NCBI GenBank assembly: GCA_016185865.1
Contig: JACPMU010000044.1
Location: 1 to 33,947, forward strand
Direction of reading: 5' to 3'
Length of the DNA stretch: 33,947 nucleotides
Origin: Candidatus Woesearchaeota archaeon
Lineage (GTDB): Archaea; Nanobdellota; Nanobdellia; Woesearchaeales; GW2011-AR4
The notes under the pieces are model-generated. The model ran no database searches and was not told where the DNA came from. It was given only the letters and a program-made list of their open reading frames with translations. The first letter of the stretch is position 1, and the number at the start of each line of letters is the position of its first letter. A program made the translations under genes and the position numbers. Of this stretch, positions 31,928 through 33,947 are shown in pieces.

Positions 31928-32072
31928 CTTGGACGGTCATAGGGGCTTGGTTCACCCGTTCCCATCCCGAAAGGATGTGCACCAAGCACTTTCCGGGTTC
32001 ACGGAAGTTAAGCAAGCCTCCGTTTCCAGCAGTACTGCACTTATGTGTGGGAACCTGGAAAAGCTGTCCACC
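31928..32072 (+). rRNA. rrf: 5S ribosomal RNA with a ~28-nt insertion
   Basis: The terminal helix pairs TGGACGGT (31930-31937) with GCTGTCCA (32063-32070), allowing G-T pairs. Helix II pairs GGGGCTTG with CAAGCCTCC. The conserved core CCCGTTCCCATCCCGAA is present and CACGGAAGTTAAGC resumes at 32000. Between them, where archaeal 5S normally continues without a gap, stand about 28 extra bases (31972-31999). AGTACTGCACTTATG and GGGAACCTGG further on match the usual 3' domain. Without the insert the RNA would be about 117 nt. The gene stands alone, away from 16S and 23S, with its own TATA box; its end abuts the convergent RHH gene. The mature ends are approximate. Confidence 0.9.
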
Positions 32073-32073
32073 T

Positions 32074-32871
32074 TTATATTCTCTCCAAATCTTTTTTAGA
32101 ATGAATATGCACTTCTTTTTCAGAGCTTAAATGGCCGTTAAGCAGCCCTTTCTCAGCAAGCTCAGGAAAAACACTGAACTCAAGGCTGGCTCCTGAATAT
32201 TCGAAAATCTGCGGCTCTGCCACAAAGATAGGCGAAAACACAAGGTATATGTCCGATTTTTTAGGCTTTTGGGTGAAGGTAAGCACCTTGTTGCCCTCAA
32301 CTCTTACAGTCCCCTTTTCACTTGGCTTTGAAGATGTAGTAAGCATGATTGTTGCAATTGCATTCTGCTTTATGTGGTCATTCCACAGCTCTTCAATGTT
32401 TATCCTGTTAAAAATTATATCGCCATAAACAACAAGGAAATTGGAATTAATTTTTCCTTTAAGCAGCCTCAAAGAATCCGCAGTGCCACTGGATTGCTTT
32501 TCCTCTATGTAGCTTATTTTTACGCCATATTCTGTGCCGTCCTTCAGCATCTCAAACAATCTTGTCAATAAGCTGTGCCTTGCAACAATAAACACAGTCT
32601 TGAAATTGTTCTCCCTCAGCTTTTTCAAAGCCAATTCTATAACAGAATTGTTTTTTATCCTTGCAGTCGGTCTGTAGTCATCTTTTGAAATTCTCAAATG
32701 TCTGTCATTGCCGCCAAGAAGAATAACAGCTGCTTTGTTCTCCCCCAAAGCGTTCTTGGCAAGGTGCTCTATAGCTTGGCTTCTGTTGCGGATATAGACA
32801 TTGTCAACGATGGAGTCTATGTCCTGCAAAGTTTTCTCATTTATTGTTATTGAAATCTTGGTTTTAGGCAT
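32074..32871 (-). CDS. RHH DNA-binding domain fused to a degenerate sugar nucleotidyltransferase domain (copy 2)
   Basis: The protein has about 265 residues from ATG 32871. An RHH domain (KISITINEKTLQDIDSIV, then IRNRSQAIEHLAKNAL) occupies about residues 1-45. The nucleotidyltransferase-like part has AAVILLGGNDRHLR in place of GGxGTRL, ARIKNNSVIELALKKL, VFIVARHS, FLVVYGDIIFN with one Asp, LTFTQKPKK and IFVAEPQIF. It ends VHIHSKKDLERI where active enzymes have W.DxGTPEDL, so the second metal Asp is His. The architecture is the same as copy 1. It is divergent from UDP-glucose 6-dehydrogenase, so again faces a sugar-nucleotide gene. The frame extends upstream to 32997, but that part lies in a hairpin element and looks non-native. 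Confidence 0.8.
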   Translation of the reverse strand: MPKTKISITINEKTLQDIDSIVDNVYIRNRSQAIEHLAKNALGENKAAVILLGGNDRHLRISKDDYRPTARIKNNSVIELALKKLRENNFKTVFIVARHSLLTRLFEMLKDGTEYGVKISYIEEKQSSGTADSLRLLKGKINSNFLVVYGDIIFNRINIEELWNDHIKQNAIATIMLTTSSKPSEKGTVRVEGNKVLTFTQKPKKSDIYLVFSPIFVAEPQIFEYSGASLEFSVFPELAEKGLLNGHLSSEKEVHIHSKKDLERI

Positions 32872-32904
32872 TTTATTGTTTTGTTGTATTGAATGTATTG
32901 GCGA

Positions 32905-32991
32905 GGCATTGCGATATGTCGATAAATCGCAAAGCGATTTTCGATCATCATCGAAAATCTTTGATTTTCGAGATGGCAGAAAAGCAATGCC
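32905..32991. repeat. Structured hairpin element between RHH copy 2 and UDP-glucose dehydrogenase
   Basis: Outer arms GGCATTGC (32905-32912) and GCAATGCC (32984-32991) enclose several inner hairpins. They are AAATCGC/GCGATTT (32924-32930/32934-32940), GATTTTCGAT/ATCGAAAATC (32936-32945/32950-32959) and TCGAAAATC/GATTTTCGA (32951-32959/32963-32971). The last two share a strand and exclude each other. It is open in frame on both strands. It may be a mobile palindromic element or a leader RNA structure. Confidence 0.65.
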
Positions 32992-33027
32992 GAGCACTAA
33001 CTATTGTCTCGAAGGGACGGATTGAAT

Positions 33028-33035
33028 TTTTATAA
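33028..33035 (-). promoter_or_regulatory. TATA-like box for RHH copy 2
   Basis: On the minus strand TTATAAAA predicts a start near 33005, which would place the whole hairpin element in a leader of about 130 nt before ATG 32871. Confidence 0.35.
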
Positions 33036-33080
33036 TCAATTCACATCATTTTTGGTAGTATAAAGTAGGATAATGGTAAG

Positions 33081-33092
33081 ATATTTAAATAT
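33081..33092 (+). promoter_or_regulatory. TATA box for UDP-glucose 6-dehydrogenase
   Basis: ATATTTAAATAT is centred 24 nt before ATG 33110 and 27 nt before ATG 33113, predicting a leaderless transcript. Confidence 0.5.
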
Positions 33093-33109
33093 GTTTCTCT
33101 TCTAAAGCC

Positions 33110-33947
33110 ATGATGAAAATTGCAATTGTTGGCGCAGGCTATGTTGGCCTTGTTACAGGAGCGTGCTTTGCAGAGCTTGGCAATGATGTTGTGTGCGTCG
33201 ACATAGACGAAGACAAGATAAGAAAGCTGAATCAAAACATCATTCCAATATTTGAGCCCGGCTTGGAAGAGTTATTGATGAAAAACATGAAGAAAGGAAA
33301 AATAAGCTTCACAAGAGAGCTTAAAAAAGCAATAAAAGAGTCTGAAATAATATTCATCTGCGTTGGAACTCCCCCAAAGGAAAACGGAGAAGCGGATTTG
33401 AGCTACGTTGAAAACGTTGCAAGGACCATTGCTGATGCAATGGACTCCTACAAGATAATTGTGGAAAAAAGCACTGTGCCTGTTGAGACAGGGGAAAAGG
33501 TTGCAAAGTCAATAAAGAGCTACAATGCGCACAAGGCTGATTTTGATGTTGTCAGCAATCCTGAATTTTTAAGGGAAGGGAGCGCTGTGAATGACTTCAT
33601 GCACCCTGACAGGATAGTGATAGGGTGCGAGAGCGAAAAAGCAAAGAAAATAATGAGTGAATTGTACTCGCCATTAAAAGCCCCAATTATATTCACAGAC
33701 ATAAAAAGCGCTGAAATCATAAAGCACGCATCAAACTCGTTCTTGGCAACAAAAATATCATTCATAAATGCAATAGCAAGCATCTGTGAATTGTCAGGGG
33801 CTGATGTTGAAAAGGTTGCAGAGGGAATGGGGCTTGACAAAAGAATCGGAAGAAGCTTCCTTGATGCTGGCATAGGATATGGAGGATTTTGCTTTCCAAA
33901 GGATGCAGAGGCATTCATAAGAATATCAGAAAAGTTTGGATATGACT
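33110..33947 (+). CDS. ugd: UDP-glucose 6-dehydrogenase (partial, runs off the window)
   Basis: The first 279 codons are present and the C-terminus is outside the window. The enzyme oxidises UDP-glucose to UDP-glucuronate with two NAD. The Rossmann motif GAGYVG lies at 8-13. IFICVGTPPKENGEADLSYV and EKSTVPVETGE follow. SNPEFLREGSAVNDFMHPDRIVIG, a near-invariant block at about residues 147-170, is next. IKHASNSFLATKISFIN then leads to the catalytic Cys motif GGFCFPKD (Cys about 261; consensus GGSCFPKD, with Phe for Ser). Two ATGs (33110 and 33113) are possible; the TATA box fits either. The UDP-ManNAc dehydrogenase branch is a less likely alternative. It is divergent from RHH-nucleotidyltransferase copy 2. 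Confidence 0.9.
   Translation, partial: MMKIAIVGAGYVGLVTGACFAELGNDVVCVDIDEDKIRKLNQNIIPIFEPGLEELLMKNMKKGKISFTRELKKAIKESEIIFICVGTPPKENGEADLSYVENVARTIADAMDSYKIIVEKSTVPVETGEKVAKSIKSYNAHKADFDVVSNPEFLREGSAVNDFMHPDRIVIGCESEKAKKIMSELYSPLKAPIIFTDIKSAEIIKHASNSFLATKISFINAIASICELSGADVEKVAEGMGLDKRIGRSFLDAGIGYGGFCFPKDAEAFIRISEKFGYD

Noticed and set aside
31972..31999. The 5S insert as a classical archaeal intron
   Set aside because: The segment folds as one hairpin with a 4-nt bulge and a single bulged C, not two 3-nt bulges separated by 4 bp, so an intron call is not supported.
32872..32997. N-terminal extension of RHH copy 2 from ATG 32997
   Set aside because: The 42 extra residues come from the hairpin element, have no counterpart in copy 1 and precede a clean RHH domain start at ATG 32871.
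1..33947. CRISPR arrays, insertion sequences, phage genes or an origin
   Set aside because: No regularly spaced repeats, transposase or integrase, Cas, phage or Orc1/Cdc6 proteins were found on either strand.

Overview
The window reads as a piece of an archaeal genome, most likely a DPANN-type lineage (Woesearchaeota/Pacearchaeota-like). This placement is inferred from content, not from a marker tree. Archaeal signs are an AglB-type oligosaccharyltransferase with the WWDFG motif, a geranylgeranyl-reductase family flavoprotein, ribbon-helix-helix (RHH) proteins, a tRNA-Trp with intervening sequence in the anticodon loop, a stand-alone 5S rRNA, and TATA boxes of the TTTAAATA type. Many of those boxes lie 24-30 nt before a start codon, so many transcripts are probably leaderless. 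The sequence is AT-rich, tightly packed and full of membrane and secreted proteins. No transposase, CRISPR array or phage gene was seen.

Layout. (1) 1-2127, minus: a secreted, extremely N-glycosylation-sequon-rich surface protein, broken by a frameshift and running off the window. (2) 2373-3274: a DUF192 protein, a small membrane protein and tRNA-Trp with two inserts. (3) 3276-5991, minus: two membrane-anchored surface proteins, one S-layer-like. (4) 6133-11439, plus: a geranylgeranyl-reductase-like flavoprotein, AglB with a four-copy cytosolic repeat, a GT2 and a DUF2304 protein. (5) 11497-12636: a GT9 heptosyltransferase-like enzyme. (6) 12633-13385, minus: a protein joining an RHH DNA-binding domain to a degenerate nucleotidyltransferase domain, divergent from (7) 13520-16956, an operon encoding all four steps to ADP-D-glycero-beta-D-manno-heptose plus a deoxyhypusine-synthase-like protein. 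(8) 16988-19160: three GT2 enzymes. (9) 19180-22401, minus: GDP-mannose 4,6-dehydratase, a PLP-fold enzyme with His in place of the Schiff-base Lys (a 3-dehydratase signature) and an SDR, together looking like a GDP-3,6-dideoxyhexose pathway. (10) 22467-24053, minus: a GT39-like membrane glycosyltransferase. (11) 24154-29841, plus: a UDP-GlcNAc 2-epimerase-like enzyme, a YfhO-like GT-C protein, another GT-C protein and a small membrane protein. (12) 29838-31792, minus: a paralogous small protein and GT-C protein, the latter split by one in-frame TAG. (13) 31928-32072: 5S rRNA with an extra ~28-nt segment. (14) 32074-32871, minus: a second RHH-nucleotidyltransferase protein, divergent from UDP-glucose 6-dehydrogenase (33110 to the window edge), with a structured hairpin element between them.

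How it fits together: this is a surface-glycan locus. Sugar nucleotides (ADP-heptose, a GDP-dideoxyhexose, UDP-ManNAc, UDP-glucuronate) are made in the cytosol. GT2 and GT9 enzymes build lipid-linked glycans, GT-C enzymes add sugars at the membrane, and AglB transfers the oligosaccharide to Asn sequons. The surface protein at the left edge carries about 50 of these.

The most novel element is the pair of RHH-nucleotidyltransferase fusions, each transcribed divergently from sugar-nucleotide genes. The first faces a perfect 9-bp-arm palindrome lying over the predicted start of the heptose operon. I infer that these are sugar-nucleotide-sensing repressors built from worn-down nucleotidyltransferases.
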